In this document: one piece after another, positions 1-10,627 of the stretch
How the letters are laid out: every line of letters begins with the position of its first letter
Position numbering within the stretch: the stretch's first letter is position 1
Source of the DNA: an uncultured Eubacteriales bacterium
GTDB taxonomy: Bacteria > Bacillota > Clostridia > Oscillospirales > Oscillospiraceae
Length of the DNA stretch: 64,000 bases
Reading direction: 5' to 3'
NCBI GenBank assembly: GCA_949283375.1
Contig: CASDSM010000041.1
Coordinates: 1-64,000, forward strand
Notes under the pieces: model-generated
The model's input: only the letters and a program-made list of their open reading frames with translations
What the model was told of the DNA's origin: nothing
The model's database searches: none
Position numbers and translations under genes: made by a program

Positions 1-2115
<2,115 letters not shown>

Positions 2116-2192
2116 TTCCGCCCGCGGGCGGCAATCTATCCAAAATCCCCGGCACGGCAAAACCGCCGCGCCGGGCGGCAATACCAGACATT

Positions 2193-2265
2193 CCGGGCAG
2201 GCGCTTGCCGCTGCCCGGACCATGTGCAGGAGGCAGAGCGGCACCTTTGTGCTCCCGCCTCCTGC
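2193..2265 (+). other. Two stem-loops in the infB-rbfA gap
   Basis: The 178-base gap holds two inverted repeats. Arms 2193-2200 and 2211-2218 (CCGGGCAG/CTGCCCGG) form one; arms 2226-2234 and 2257-2265 (GCAGGAGGC/GCCTCCTGC) form the second, with an inner GGCAC/GTGC pairing. Neither is followed by a T run, so they are unlikely to be terminators. The second hides an AGGAGG-like sequence in its stem. A role in mRNA processing or in uncoupling rbfA from infB translation is a guess. Confidence 0.5.
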
Positions 2266-2293
2266 GCGCGTTTTCGAGCGAGGAGGAAACGCC

Positions 2294-2653
2294 ATGCCAA
2301 GCTATCGAATTGACCGCATCAACGAGGATATCCAGCGGGAGCTCTCCGTCCTGCTGCGCACGGTGAAGGACCCGCGCGTGAGCGGCCATATGCTCTCCGT
2401 CGTCCGGGTGGACACGGCGGCGGACCTCTCCACCTGCAAGGTCTATGTCAGCGCGCTCGACGAGGTGGACCCCAAGGAGCTGCGCGGGGGCTTTCGCTCC
2501 GCCGCGGGCTATCTGCGCCGCGAGCTGAGCCGGGCGCTCAGCCTGCGCCACACGCCGGAGCTGCAGTTCATCCTGGACCACTCCATCGACAAGGGCAGCC
2601 GCGTGCTGCAGCTGATGGAGGAGCTGGAGGAGAAGTACCATGCGGGTGAGTGA
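2294..2653 (+). CDS. rbfA: 30S ribosome-binding factor A
   Basis: A 119-residue protein that matches RbfA in length and motifs (YRIDRINEDIQRELS near the N-terminus, DPRVSGHMLSVVRVD, and a central KVYVSAL strand). RbfA binds the 30S subunit, helps mature the 16S rRNA 5' end and is important in cold growth. The ATG at 2294 is chosen because AGGAGG lies at 2280-2285 with normal spacing. An in-frame ATG at 2222 would add 24 residues unlike RbfA and sits inside a hairpin. The stop overlaps the next gene by 14 bases, so the two are probably translationally coupled. Confidence 0.96.
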   Translation: MPSYRIDRINEDIQRELSVLLRTVKDPRVSGHMLSVVRVDTAADLSTCKVYVSALDEVDPKELRGGFRSAAGYLRRELSRALSLRHTPELQFILDHSIDKGSRVLQLMEELEEKYHAGE

Positions 2654-3605
2654 GGCCGCACGCTGGCTGCTGGAGCGGGACCGCTTCCTGATCCTCACCC
2701 ACGTCCGCCCGGACGGGGACACCCTTGGCTGCGCGGCTGCCCTCTGCCGCGCCCTGCAAAAGCGGGGCAAGACCGCCTGGGTGCTGGCCAACGCCGGCGT
2801 CACCGCCACCTACCGCGACTACGTGGCCGGCTGCTTCGCCCCGGCGGACTACCGGCCGGAGCACATCGTCGCGGTGGACATCGCCTCGGAGGGGCTGTTG
2901 CCCCCGGAGGCGGAGGCGTACCGGGGGAAGACCGAGCTGTGCATCGACCACCACCCCTCCAACGAGGGCTACGCCGCCCACCTCTGCCTGGACGCGGGGG
3001 CGGCCGCCTGCGGGGAGATCGTGTATGAGCTCTGCCGCGAGGGCCTGGGCGTGATGGACGGGGAGATCGCCCGCGCGCTTTACGTCGCCGTCTCCACCGA
3101 CTGCGGCTGCTTTGCCTACAGCAACACCACCCCGCGCACCCACCGCATCGCCGCCGACCTGATGGAGTACGGCGACTTTGCCGCCGCGGTGAACAAGCGC
3201 TGCTTCCAGACCCGCTCGCGCAAGCGCCTGGAACTGGAGGGGCGCCTGCTCGCCGGGGCGCGCTTCACCGAGGGAGGGCAGCTGGCCCTCGGCGCGGTGA
3301 GCCGCCGCGACCTCGCGGAGGTGGGCGCGGACGAGGGGGACGCGGAGGAGCTCTCCTCCTTCCTGCGCCAGATCGAGGGGGTGCGCGCCTCCGCCACCCT
3401 GCGCGAGCTGCCGGACGGGACGTGGAAGCTCAGCCTGCGCGCCGACCCGGACTATCTCAACTGCACGGCCGCCTGTGCCCGCCTGGGCGGCGGGGGCCAC
3501 GCGGCGGCGGCGGGGGCGAGCGTCCCCGGCGTGGACCGCGCGGAGATGGAGCGGCGGGTCTACGCGGCCATCCATGCCCAGCTCGCCGCCCAGCACGGAA
3601 CCTGA
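2640..3605 (+). CDS. nrnA: DHH-family phosphoesterase (NrnA-type nanoRNase/pAp phosphatase)
   Basis: A 321-residue cytoplasmic DHH/DHHA1 phosphoesterase. The DHH half carries THVRPDGDT (about residues 19-28) and the name-giving CIDHHPSN (about 100-107), which bind the metal ions; the DHHA1 half ends with the Gly/His motif GGGGHAAAAG (about 281-290). In Bacillus the homologue degrades 2-5-mer RNA and dephosphorylates pAp. Position between rbfA and truB is conserved across Firmicutes and supports an RNA-turnover role. The ATG lies inside the end of rbfA. The exact split between nanoRNase and pAp phosphatase activity cannot be told from sequence alone. Confidence 0.9.
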   Translation: MRVSEAARWLLERDRFLILTHVRPDGDTLGCAAALCRALQKRGKTAWVLANAGVTATYRDYVAGCFAPADYRPEHIVAVDIASEGLLPPEAEAYRGKTELCIDHHPSNEGYAAHLCLDAGAAACGEIVYELCREGLGVMDGEIARALYVAVSTDCGCFAYSNTTPRTHRIAADLMEYGDFAAAVNKRCFQTRSRKRLELEGRLLAGARFTEGGQLALGAVSRRDLAEVGADEGDAEELSSFLRQIEGVRASATLRELPDGTWKLSLRADPDYLNCTAACARLGGGGHAAAAGASVPGVDRAEMERRVYAAIHAQLAAQHGT

Positions 3606-3639
3606 ACCAGACGCATCCGCCGGAGAAAAGGAGGCCCTC

Positions 3640-4515
3640 ATGCCCAGCGGCATCATCATCATTGACAAGACCCGCGACTGGACGAGCATGGACGTCTGCG
3701 CCAAGCTGCGCCGCCTGCTCGGTGAGCGGCGGGTGGGCCACGCGGGCACGCTGGACCCGATGGCGACCGGCGTGCTCCCCGTCTTTGTGGGCCGCGCGAC
3801 CCGGGCGGTGGAGTTTGCCCAGGAGGGGGAGAAGGAGTACCTCGCCGGGCTGCGCCTCGGCCTGGTGACGGACACGCAGGACACCACCGGCACCGTGCTG
3901 GAGACCCATCCCCCGGTGACCGCGCGTGCCGCCGTGGAGGAGGCGCTGGGCGCCTTCCGGGGGGAGATTTTGCAGGTCCCGCCGATGTACTCCGCCATCA
4001 AAGTGGATGGGAAGCGGCTCTACGACCTGGCGCGCAAGGGGCGTACGGTGGAGCGAAAGCCCCGCCCGGTGACCATCTACGCCCTCTCCATCGAGGGCGA
4101 GACCGGGCCGGGGGAGTTCCTCCTGCGCGTGCGCTGCTCCAAGGGGACCTACGTGCGCACCCTCTGCCATGACCTGGGCGCGGCGCTCGGCTGCGGGGGC
4201 TGCATGTCCTCCCTCCGGCGGACGGAGGCGGCGGGCTTTCCCCTGGACGGGGCGGTGACACTGGACGAGGTGGCCGCGGCGGCTTCGCGCGGCGAGGCGG
4301 AGCGGCTCCTCCTCGCAGTGGACCGGTATTTTGCCCGCTATCCCGCCCTCACCGTCTCCCGCACGGCGGAGCGGCTGGCCCGCAACGGCAACCCCTTCCG
4401 CCAGGCGGGCGAGGACGGCCTGTACCGCGTCTACAGCCCGGCGGGGGAGTTCCTCCTGCTCGGAGAGCTGAGAGACGGCGTACTGAAGACAAGAAAGAGC
4501 TTTTTTGAGGTTTGA
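3640..4515 (+). CDS. truB: tRNA pseudouridine(55) synthase TruB
   Basis: A 291-residue TruB that makes pseudouridine 55 in the T-loop of tRNAs. The N-terminus GIIIIDKTRDWTSMDV and the catalytic motif GHAGTLDPMATGVLPV (about residues 34-49, with the nucleophilic Asp) are clear, as is KGTYVRTLCHDLG (about 169-181). The start at 3640 follows GGAG at 3629-3632 and gives the normal family length; the longer frame upstream runs through the nrnA-type gene and is not TruB-like. Its stop at 4513-4515 lies one base before the ribF start codon. Confidence 0.97.
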   Translation: MPSGIIIIDKTRDWTSMDVCAKLRRLLGERRVGHAGTLDPMATGVLPVFVGRATRAVEFAQEGEKEYLAGLRLGLVTDTQDTTGTVLETHPPVTARAAVEEALGAFRGEILQVPPMYSAIKVDGKRLYDLARKGRTVERKPRPVTIYALSIEGETGPGEFLLRVRCSKGTYVRTLCHDLGAALGCGGCMSSLRRTEAAGFPLDGAVTLDEVAAAASRGEAERLLLAVDRYFARYPALTVSRTAERLARNGNPFRQAGEDGLYRVYSPAGEFLLLGELRDGVLKTRKSFFEV

Positions 4516-4516
4516 T

Positions 4517-5446
4517 ATGGGAGAGACAAAAAGACGGGTGATCGCCCTCGGCTTTTTCGACGGGGTACATCTGGGCCATGGTGCCCTGCTGCGCCGGGTG
4601 GCGGAGCGCGCGCGGGAGTTGGACGCCGTTCCCTGCGCCTTCACCTTTGATCAGCACCCCTCCGCGCGGCTGACCGGACAGTCTGTGCCCCTGCTCAGCT
4701 CGCTGGAGGACCGCGTCTGGCTGATGCGGCGCAATTACGGCATCGAGGAGGTCCTTCTCGGCTCCTTTGACGCGATGATGAAGATGAGCTGGCGGGATTT
4801 TGTGACCGAGTACCTCGCGCGCGAGCACGGGGCGGTCCACGTCGTCGCCGGGCATGACTTCCACTTCGGCTACCGCGGTGAGGGGAATCCCGAGCGCCTG
4901 CGCGCGCTCTGCGCCGCGCGCGGCATCGGCTGCGACATCATCGGCCGGGTGGAGCTGGACGGGGTGACCGTCTCCTCCACCCACATCCGCCCGCTCGTGC
5001 AGGCGGGGGAGATGGAGGAGGCGGCGCGCTTTCTCGGCCATCCGCATCTCTTCGGCCAGCGGGTGGGCCACGGCAAGCGCCTGGGGCGGACGCTGGGCTT
5101 CCCGACGGTGAACCTCCCATTTCCAGAGGGGCTGCTGGTCCCCGCCTACGGGGTCTACGCCACCCTCGCCCTGCTCGAGGACGGGCGCGCGATTCCGGCG
5201 GTGACCAACGTCGGCGTGCGCCCCACGGTGGAACAGGCCGGGCGGGCGAACGCGGAGGGCTATCTGCTCGACTTTGACGGCGACCTCTACGGACAGGAGG
5301 TCCGCCTGGCCTTCTATCACCGCCTGCGCGGGGAGCGGAAATTCCCCAGCGTGGAGGCCCTGCGCGCCGAGGTGCTGCGCAACGCGGACCAGACCAGAGA
5401 CTATTTCGCCGCCCGGAAGGAGGAGCGCCATGCCGGACCGCTATGA
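4517..5446 (+). CDS. ribF: Bifunctional riboflavin kinase/FAD synthetase
   Basis: A 309-residue enzyme that phosphorylates riboflavin to FMN and adenylates FMN to FAD. The N-terminal nucleotidyltransferase half has GFFDGVHLGHGALL and SSTHIRPLV (the ISSTxIR motif); the C-terminal flavokinase half has GRTLGFPTVNL and AYGVYATL. The ATG at 4517 is preferred over the TTG at 4505 because GAGG at 4507-4510 sits at correct spacing. The stop overlaps the start region of the following CapA-like gene by 17 bases. The truB-ribF pairing is the standard Firmicutes order. Confidence 0.96.
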   Translation: MGETKRRVIALGFFDGVHLGHGALLRRVAERARELDAVPCAFTFDQHPSARLTGQSVPLLSSLEDRVWLMRRNYGIEEVLLGSFDAMMKMSWRDFVTEYLAREHGAVHVVAGHDFHFGYRGEGNPERLRALCAARGIGCDIIGRVELDGVTVSSTHIRPLVQAGEMEEAARFLGHPHLFGQRVGHGKRLGRTLGFPTVNLPFPEGLLVPAYGVYATLALLEDGRAIPAVTNVGVRPTVEQAGRANAEGYLLDFDGDLYGQEVRLAFYHRLRGERKFPSVEALRAEVLRNADQTRDYFAARKEERHAGPL

Positions 5447-6779
5447 GGACTACCGCCCGCCGCGCCGCCGTCGCCGCCGTCGCCGTCGCTGGAGCGCGAA
5501 GCGCTGGCGCTTTGAGCTCACCCGGGTGGGCGTGCTGCTCGTGCTCATCGCCCTGCTCATCCTGCTCGTGCAGGGCTGCCGGGCGGTGGTGGGCCTGATC
5601 GCCGGGGACGGCGGGGAGGACGCCGCGCCCAGTCAGTCGGATACCGCCGAATCCTCCGGCGGCGAAACCGCCGGGGAGGAGGATGCCCCGGCGGGGACGG
5701 AGGGCGCCGCCGCCCAGGAGACGGAGGCGGAGCCCCAGGCGGAGGAGGTCACCCTCGTCATGGTGGGGGACGTGCTGCTGCACACCCCACTTCAGGACAG
5801 CGGCCTCCGGGCGGACGGGAGCTACAACTACGACCACTTCTTCACCCACACCCGCGACCTCATCTCGGCGGCCGACCTCGCCCTGGTCAACCAGGAGGTC
5901 ATCTTGGGCGGGACCGAGCTGGGTCTCTCCGGCTACCCCGCCTTCAACGGGGCCTTTGAGGTGGGGGACGCGCTGGTGAACGCCGGGTTTGACGTCGTCT
6001 GCCACGCGACCAATCACGCCCTGGACAAGGGGGAGGAGGGGCTGCTCAACTGCCTGAACTTCTGGCAGACGGAGCACCCGGACATCGGTGTCCTCGGCAT
6101 CCACGCCAGCCAGGCGGACCAGGACGAGATTTACCTCTACGAGGAAAACGGCATCACGATCGCCCTTCTGAACTACACCTATGGCACGAACGGCATCGCC
6201 CTGCCGCAGCCCTATGAGGTGGACCTGCTGGAGGAGGACCGGGTGATCGCCGACCTGGAGCGGGCGGACGAACTGGCGGACTTCGTCGTCGTCGCCCCGC
6301 ACTGGGGCACGGAGTACACCCACACCCCCAGCCAGGAGCAGGAGGACTGGGCGGAGCTCTTCCTCGCGCACGGGGCGGACCTGGTTCTCGGCACCCACCC
6401 GCACGTCATTCAGCCGGTGGAGTGGCTGGAGGACGAGAGCGGGAACCGGATGCTGGTGTACTACTCCCTCGGCAACTTCATCAACTTCACCAGCGACTCC
6501 GGCAGCGGCGTTGCCCAGCGCGCCCTCGGCGCGATGGCCCAGGTCACCCTGACGCGGGGGGAGGACGGGGAGGTCTCCGTCTCGGACTATGGCGTGGTCC
6601 CGCTGGTGGCCCACATGGTGGAGGGGACGGGCAACCCCACCGTCTACCCTCTCTCGGACTACACGGAGGAGCTGGCCGCGCAGAATGAGATGAGCGAGAA
6701 GGACAGCGCATTTTCCCTCGCCTACTGTCAGGAGCTCTCAGAGGAGGTCTTCGGGGACCTTTGGGGAGCCACTGAATAA
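5430..6779 (+). CDS. CapA-family protein, membrane anchored (copy 1)
   Basis: A 449-residue protein of the CapA / metallophosphatase-like family named after poly-gamma-glutamate capsule synthesis. After a short N-terminus with nine consecutive Arg residues comes one membrane helix (about residues 31-48), an acidic Glu/Ala/Gly linker, then the CapA domain: VGDVLLHTPL, ATNHALDKGEEGLLN, VVAPHWGTEYTHTP, LGTHPHVIQPVEW and YYSLGNFINF. The Asp/His/Asn residues are those that bind metals in this fold. The ATG at 5430 follows AAGGAGGAG inside ribF. No capB/capC genes are nearby, so capsule synthesis is unproven; many clostridial CapA proteins act alone at the cell surface. A paralogue lies at 26199-27548. 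Confidence 0.85.
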   Translation: MPDRYEDYRPPRRRRRRRRRWSAKRWRFELTRVGVLLVLIALLILLVQGCRAVVGLIAGDGGEDAAPSQSDTAESSGGETAGEEDAPAGTEGAAAQETEAEPQAEEVTLVMVGDVLLHTPLQDSGLRADGSYNYDHFFTHTRDLISAADLALVNQEVILGGTELGLSGYPAFNGAFEVGDALVNAGFDVVCHATNHALDKGEEGLLNCLNFWQTEHPDIGVLGIHASQADQDEIYLYEENGITIALLNYTYGTNGIALPQPYEVDLLEEDRVIADLERADELADFVVVAPHWGTEYTHTPSQEQEDWAELFLAHGADLVLGTHPHVIQPVEWLEDESGNRMLVYYSLGNFINFTSDSGSGVAQRALGAMAQVTLTRGEDGEVSVSDYGVVPLVAHMVEGTGNPTVYPLSDYTEELAAQNEMSEKDSAFSLAYCQELSEEVFGDLWGATE

Positions 6780-6842
6780 ATCGCCCGCTGTCAGCTCTCA
6801 CCAATTGAATCAGCGGCTCCCTGGAAATGAGAGGAGTCAAAT

Positions 6843-7697
6843 ATGATGGCAAAGGCACGAAAAATCAGATTACAGGTGCCGCGGGACGACCTGGAGTGGC
6901 TCTATGTGCCCGACGTGACCTACGCGGCCTATGAGCACGGCGGGCCGCGCCGCCTGCAGATGATCATCCCCTACCGCCCGTCCTGGCCGGCGGAGGAGCG
7001 CTACCCGCTGCTGCTCTTCCTGCCCGGCTCGGCCTGGTACCGGCAGGAGATGTACAACAACCTCCCCTCGCTGGCGGAGTTGGCCCGGCGCGGAATAGTG
7101 GTGGCGGAGATGCAGTACCGCGAGTCCGCCATCGCCCCCTTCCCCGCACAGGCAGAGGACGTGAGCGCGGCAGTGCGCTTCCTGCGCGGCCGGGCGGAGG
7201 AGTTCCACCTGGACCCGGACCAGATTTTCCTGGGCGGAAATTCCTCCGGCGGCCATATCGCGCTGCTCGCCGGGTTGGGCGGGGCCGCGCTGGGCGCGGA
7301 CTGCGGCCCGGTCCGGGGGATCGTGGCCCTCTCCGCCCCCACCGACCTGACCGCAGATCTGGAGGCGCCGCCTCCCCCGGGCGAGCCCTCCCCGCGTGCG
7401 GATCTCCTGGGGGTGGGCAGCGCATGGGACGCCCCGGAGCTGGCCGCCCGCGCGTCCTGCAAGCATTGGCTGCGGCCGGGCGTCCCCCTACCGCCGGTGC
7501 TGCTCTTTCATGGGGCGGAGGATGACCTCGTCCCCGCGCGGCACAGCCGCGACCTCTTTGAGCGCCTGAGCGGGCTGGGCGGTGAAGTGGAATACTGTGA
7601 GCTGCCGGGTGCGGGACACGGCGGCGCGGCCTTTTGGAGTGCGCCGGTGCTCGACCGCATTGCCAAGTTTGTGCAGTGGCAGAGCGGCAGCCTTTAA
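6843..7697 (+). CDS. Alpha/beta hydrolase (esterase/lipase type)
   Basis: A 284-residue cytoplasmic hydrolase without signal peptide. It has the oxyanion region LLLFLPGSAWYRQEMYNN (about residues 55-72), the nucleophile elbow GNSSGG (about 133-138), a late acid in HGAEDDLVP and the catalytic His in GAGHGG, so the triad looks intact. The family removes acyl groups from small esters; the substrate is unknown. Two ATGs (6843, 6846) follow GAGGAG at 6831-6836 with good spacing. It stands alone between the CapA-like gene and the regulated pair that follows; the 63-base gap upstream holds nothing recognisable. Confidence 0.85.
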   Translation: MMAKARKIRLQVPRDDLEWLYVPDVTYAAYEHGGPRRLQMIIPYRPSWPAEERYPLLLFLPGSAWYRQEMYNNLPSLAELARRGIVVAEMQYRESAIAPFPAQAEDVSAAVRFLRGRAEEFHLDPDQIFLGGNSSGGHIALLAGLGGAALGADCGPVRGIVALSAPTDLTADLEAPPPPGEPSPRADLLGVGSAWDAPELAARASCKHWLRPGVPLPPVLLFHGAEDDLVPARHSRDLFERLSGLGGEVEYCELPGAGHGGAAFWSAPVLDRIAKFVQWQSGSL

Positions 7698-7721
7698 GGA
7701 AAGTAATATTTCAAAAACATA

Positions 7722-7751
7722 TTGACAAAAGCCTCCCTTCTGGTGTAAAAT
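7722..7751 (+). promoter_or_regulatory. Promoter of the membrane protein/XRE pair
   Basis: TTGACA at 7722-7727 and TAAAAT at 7746-7751 with an 18-base spacer, and TG directly before the -10 box. The start codon of the membrane protein follows 25 bases later. Most of the spacer and the -10 box fall inside the palindrome at 7731-7768. Confidence 0.8.
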
Positions 7752-7768
7752 TACACTAGAAGGGAGGC
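7731..7768. promoter_or_regulatory. 38-base near-perfect palindrome over promoter and RBS (probable operator)
   Basis: Two 18-base arms (7731-7748 and 7751-7768) around a central AA are inverted copies with a single mismatch. The outer 11 bases are GCCTCCCTTCT/AGAAGGGAGGC. The palindrome starts three bases after the -35 box, covers the -10 box and ends on the ribosome binding site AGGGAGG of the gene at 7777. Transcription would begin inside it, so a full RNA hairpin cannot form from this promoter; a DNA operator, probably for the XRE regulator two genes on, is the simplest reading. Confidence 0.7.
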
Positions 7769-7776
7769 TGATTTAC

Positions 7777-8259
7777 ATGAAGCGAAGAGATACCAAACTC
7801 TACAACATCCTCTTTCCGTCCTGGATGTTCTATCTCTGGCCCACCGTCCTCTGGCCGATTCTGCTGGTGGGGAACTTCGTCTGGGACAGCGTCGTGCTCC
7901 TCGGGGCGATGGCGCTCTGGCGCTGGGCGGACAAGGGGCAGGTCTGGCGGCGCTCGATCCTCCCGGTGTGGGTGATCGGCTTTCTGGCCGACTTTGCCGG
8001 GGCGCTGCTGGTGGCGGTGCTCTACTTCGGCATGGAAGCCCTGTTTCAGATCACCCTCCCGGTTACCTTCCCGGGCGGGATGCTCTGCGCCCTGCCGGGG
8101 CTGGTGCTGGCGGGGGTGCTGATCTATTTCCTGAACCGGCGGTTCTCCTTCCGGAAGACCGGGCTGGATGAGGGACAGGTGAAAAAGCTCTCGCTGGCGC
8201 TCGCGATTGCCACCGCGCCCTACACCCTCCTGATCCCCATCGAGTGGCTCTACGGGTGA
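7777..8259 (+). CDS. Small integral membrane protein, partner of XRE regulator
   Basis: A 160-residue protein with no recognised family. It has hydrophobic segments near residues 15-38, 42-48, 65-88 and 92-113 and another near 138-155, so four or five membrane helices. Charged residues (KRRDTK, RRSILP, RRFSFRKTG) fall between them. AGGGAGG at 7761-7767 gives the start. The XRE gene follows after 9 bases, so they form a two-gene operon. Pairs of a small membrane protein with an XRE regulator are common in Firmicutes, and a second unrelated pair is at 50830-51385. Function unknown; a signal-sensing or bacteriocin-immunity-like role is conjecture. Confidence 0.75.
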   Translation: MKRRDTKLYNILFPSWMFYLWPTVLWPILLVGNFVWDSVVLLGAMALWRWADKGQVWRRSILPVWVIGFLADFAGALLVAVLYFGMEALFQITLPVTFPGGMLCALPGLVLAGVLIYFLNRRFSFRKTGLDEGQVKKLSLALAIATAPYTLLIPIEWLYG

Positions 8260-8268
8260 GGCGCGCGG

Positions 8269-8730
8269 ATGGACCGAAATACCTTTGTCGCACAGATCGA
8301 TGCCCAGCTCAAGCTGGTGCGCACGGAGTTTGCGCTCACGCAGGAGAAGATGGCCCTTATCCTGGGCATCTCCAAGAAGACGCTGGTGGAGATCGAGAAG
8401 GGCCGCTCCTCCCTCGGCTGGTCGGGGGCGGTGACGCTGTGCACCCTGTTTGCCGACAGCCGGGTGCTCCAGAACGCCTACGGCGGGGAGCTGTCCGACA
8501 TGCTGCGCGCCCTGGCCTTTCAGGGCCTGCCGCGCGCGCCCCGGCCCACGATGGGCGGCCGGGTCTGGTGGCGGACGGTGCGCGAGCAGGACGGCTGGCG
8601 CATCCAGCAAAACCTCGTCTCCCAGCACTACCGGATTTTGAACCCGGAGGACGGGCGGCTGTTCTCCTCCTTTGACCGAAGAGAGGTGGAGGCCTTCTGG
8701 CAGCTCTACGGTCCGGGAGCAAAAAATTAA
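8269..8730 (+). CDS. XRE-family transcriptional regulator
   Basis: A 153-residue protein with an N-terminal helix-turn-helix of the Cro/C1 (XRE) type at about residues 17-55: LTQEKMALILGISKKTLVEIEKG contains the turn. The rest (about 60-153) is a Trp/Arg-rich domain with DGWRIQQNL and REVEAFWQLYG that I do not recognise; it may sense a ligand or mediate dimerisation. It follows the membrane protein directly and is the obvious candidate to bind the palindrome over their shared promoter, giving autoregulation. That link is inference. Confidence 0.85.
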   Translation: MDRNTFVAQIDAQLKLVRTEFALTQEKMALILGISKKTLVEIEKGRSSLGWSGAVTLCTLFADSRVLQNAYGGELSDMLRALAFQGLPRAPRPTMGGRVWWRTVREQDGWRIQQNLVSQHYRILNPEDGRLFSSFDRREVEAFWQLYGPGAKN

Positions 8731-8739
8731 ATGGAAAAA

Positions 8740-8771
8740 CCGGCAGGGCGGATGGTGTTCCGCTCTGCCGG
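8740..8771. terminator. Shared terminator between the XRE gene and ftsH
   Basis: A 13-base stem (8740-8752 with 8759-8771, one G-T pair) and six-base loop. On the minus strand it is followed by TTTTT and a further T-rich stretch, so it is a good intrinsic terminator for ftsH. The plus-strand side has a weaker T tail but the hairpin can serve the converging XRE gene. Confidence 0.85.
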
Positions 8772-8785
8772 TCTGCGATCGGGAA

Positions 8786-10627
8786 TTATTGATACTGCCC
8801 GTGCTCCGCTCCGTCCATCTCGTCGAGGATGCGCATGAACTCCTCGCCGGTGATGGTCTCGCGCTGGTAGAGATGCTCGGCCAGCCGGTCGAGCTGGGCG
8901 CGGTTGGCCTTCAGGATGTCGAGCGCCTTCTCGTGCTGCCGGCGGACGAGGGAGACGACCGCCTGGTCGATCTGCGACTGCGTCTCCGCCGAGCAGGAGA
9001 GGGAGGTGTCCCCGCCGAGATAGGCGTTCTCCACCGTCTCCATCGCCACCATGCCGAAGTCCTCGCTCATGCCGTAGCGGGTGATCATCGCGCGGGCGAG
9101 CTTGGTGGCCTGCTCGATGTCGTTGGAGGCCCCGGTGGTCACCGAGCCGAAGGCGATCTCCTCCGCCGCCCGGCCGCCGGTGAGGGTGGCGATCTTGTCC
9201 TCGATCTCCTCCTTGCTCATCAGGTAGTGGTTGCCCTCCTCCACCTGCATCGTGTAGCCCAGCGCGCCCGAGGTGCGCGGGACGATGGTGATCTTCTGCA
9301 CCGGTGCGGAGTGGCTCTGCCGCGTGGCGACGAGGGCGTGGCCGATCTCGTGATAGGCGACGATCTTCTTCTCGTGGTCGGTGAGGATGGCGTTCTTCTT
9401 CTGGTAGCCGGCGATGACCACCTCGATGCTCTCCTCCAGGTCGGCCTGGGTGGCGCAGGGGCGGCCGGAGCGGACCGCGCGCAGCGCCGCCTCGTTGACG
9501 ATGTTGGCCAGCTCCGCGCCGGACGCGCCGGAGGCCATCCGCGCCACCTGGGCGAAGTCCACGTTGCTGTCCAGCTTGATCTTCCGCGCGTGGACCTTCA
9601 GGATCTCCTCCCGGCCCTTCAGGTCGGGCAGCTCCACCGGCACCCGGCGGTCAAAGCGGCCCGGGCGGGTGAGGGCGGGGTCGAGGGATTCGGGGCGGTT
9701 GGTCGCCGCGAGGATGATGACGCCGGTGTTGTCCTCAAAGCCGTCCATCTCGGTGAGCAGCTGGTTCAGCGTCTGCTCCCGCTCGTCGTTGCCGCCGAGG
9801 CGGCCGCTGTCGCGCTTTTTGCCAATGGCGTCAATCTCGTCGATGAAGACGATGCAGGGGGCCTTCTCCTTGGCCTGCTTGAAGAGGTCGCGCACCTTGG
9901 AGGCGCCCATGCCGACGAACATCTCGACAAATTCCGAGCCGGACATGGAGAAGAAGGGGACGTTCGCCTCGCCCGCGACCGCCTTGGCCAGCATGGTCTT
10001 GCCGGTGCCCGGCGGGCCGACGAGCAGGATGCCCTTGGGCATGGAGGCGCCGATCTCGCGGTATTTCTCCGGGTTGTGGAGGTAGTCCACGATCTCGGCG
10101 AGGTTTTCCTTCGCCTCGTCCTCGCCGGCCACGTCGGCAAAGCGGATGCCCTCGGAGGACTTGACATAGACCTTCGCGTTGCTCGAGCTGAAGGAGAGGG
10201 CGTTCGGGCCTCCGGCGCGCTGCATCAGCTTGCGGGACATGTACTGTCCGATGGCGATAAAGATCACGATGGGGATAATCCAGCTCAGCAGGCTGACCAG
10301 GAAGGAGGTCTGTTCAATCTCCTGGCCGGCCGTCGGGATGTCCGCCGCCAGCAGGCGCTCGGTCAGCGCCGGGTCAGGCACCATCGCCGTCTTATAGATT
10401 GCGGTGCGATCGGTATTGGTGAAGAGAATGCGGTTATCCGCCTCCTGAATCTCCACGGCACTGACCTCTCCGTCCTCCACCATGTTGACAAAGGTGGTGT
10501 AGTCCACCTCGATGATCTGGCCCTGAGAGATCATCGGCATGACGAGCATCTGAAACAGCAGCAGCACGGCCAGGACGATGAGGTAGTAGAAGATCAGGGG
10601 GCGTTTGGGGGCTTTCACTTCTTTCAT
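8786..10627 (-). CDS. ftsH: ATP-dependent zinc metalloprotease FtsH
   Basis: A 613-residue membrane-bound AAA protease that degrades misfolded and regulatory membrane proteins. Two membrane helices (about residues 11-30 and 112-130) flank the extracytoplasmic part. The AAA module has Walker A GPPGTGKT, Walker [13 protein letters not shown], and the second region of homology [20 protein letters not shown]; the protease has the zinc motif HEIGH. Length and order fit the family. The ATG overlaps the stop of the small upstream gene (ATGA), so both are one operon and probably coupled. Confidence 0.98.
   Translation of the reverse strand: MKEVKAPKRPLIFYYLIVLAVLLLFQMLVMPMISQGQIIEVDYTTFVNMVEDGEVSAVEIQEADNRILFTNTDRTAIYKTAMVPDPALTERLLAADIPTAGQEIEQTSFLVSLLSWIIPIVIFIAIGQYMSRKLMQRAGGPNALSFSSSNAKVYVKSSEGIRFADVAGEDEAKENLAEIVDYLHNPEKYREIGASMPKGILLVGPPGTGKTMLAKAVAGEANVPFFSMSGSEFVEMFVGMGASKVRDLFKQAKEKAPCIVFIDEIDAIGKKRDSGRLGGNDEREQTLNQLLTEMDGFEDNTGVIILAATNRPESLDPALTRPGRFDRRVPVELPDLKGREEILKVHARKIKLDSNVDFAQVARMASGASGAELANIVNEAALRAVRSGRPCATQADLEESIEVVIAGYQKKNAILTDHEKKIVAYHEIGHALVATRQSHSAPVQKITIVPRTSGALGYTMQVEEGNHYLMSKEEIEDKIATLTGGRAAEEIAFGSVTTGASNDIEQATKLARAMITRYGMSEDFGMVAMETVENAYLGGDTSLSCSAETQSQIDQAVVSLVRRQHEKALDILKANRAQLDRLAEHLYQRETITGEEFMRILDEMDGAEHGQYQ

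Noticed and set aside
2222..2293. An earlier ATG for RbfA at 2222
   Set aside because: It would add 24 residues not seen in RbfA and lies in a stem-loop; the ATG at 2294 has the AGGAGG site.
7731..7768. The long palindrome as a transcription terminator for the upstream esterase
   Set aside because: No T run follows on the plus strand, and it overlaps a good promoter and the next gene's ribosome binding site; an operator fits better. Weak readthrough termination is not excluded.
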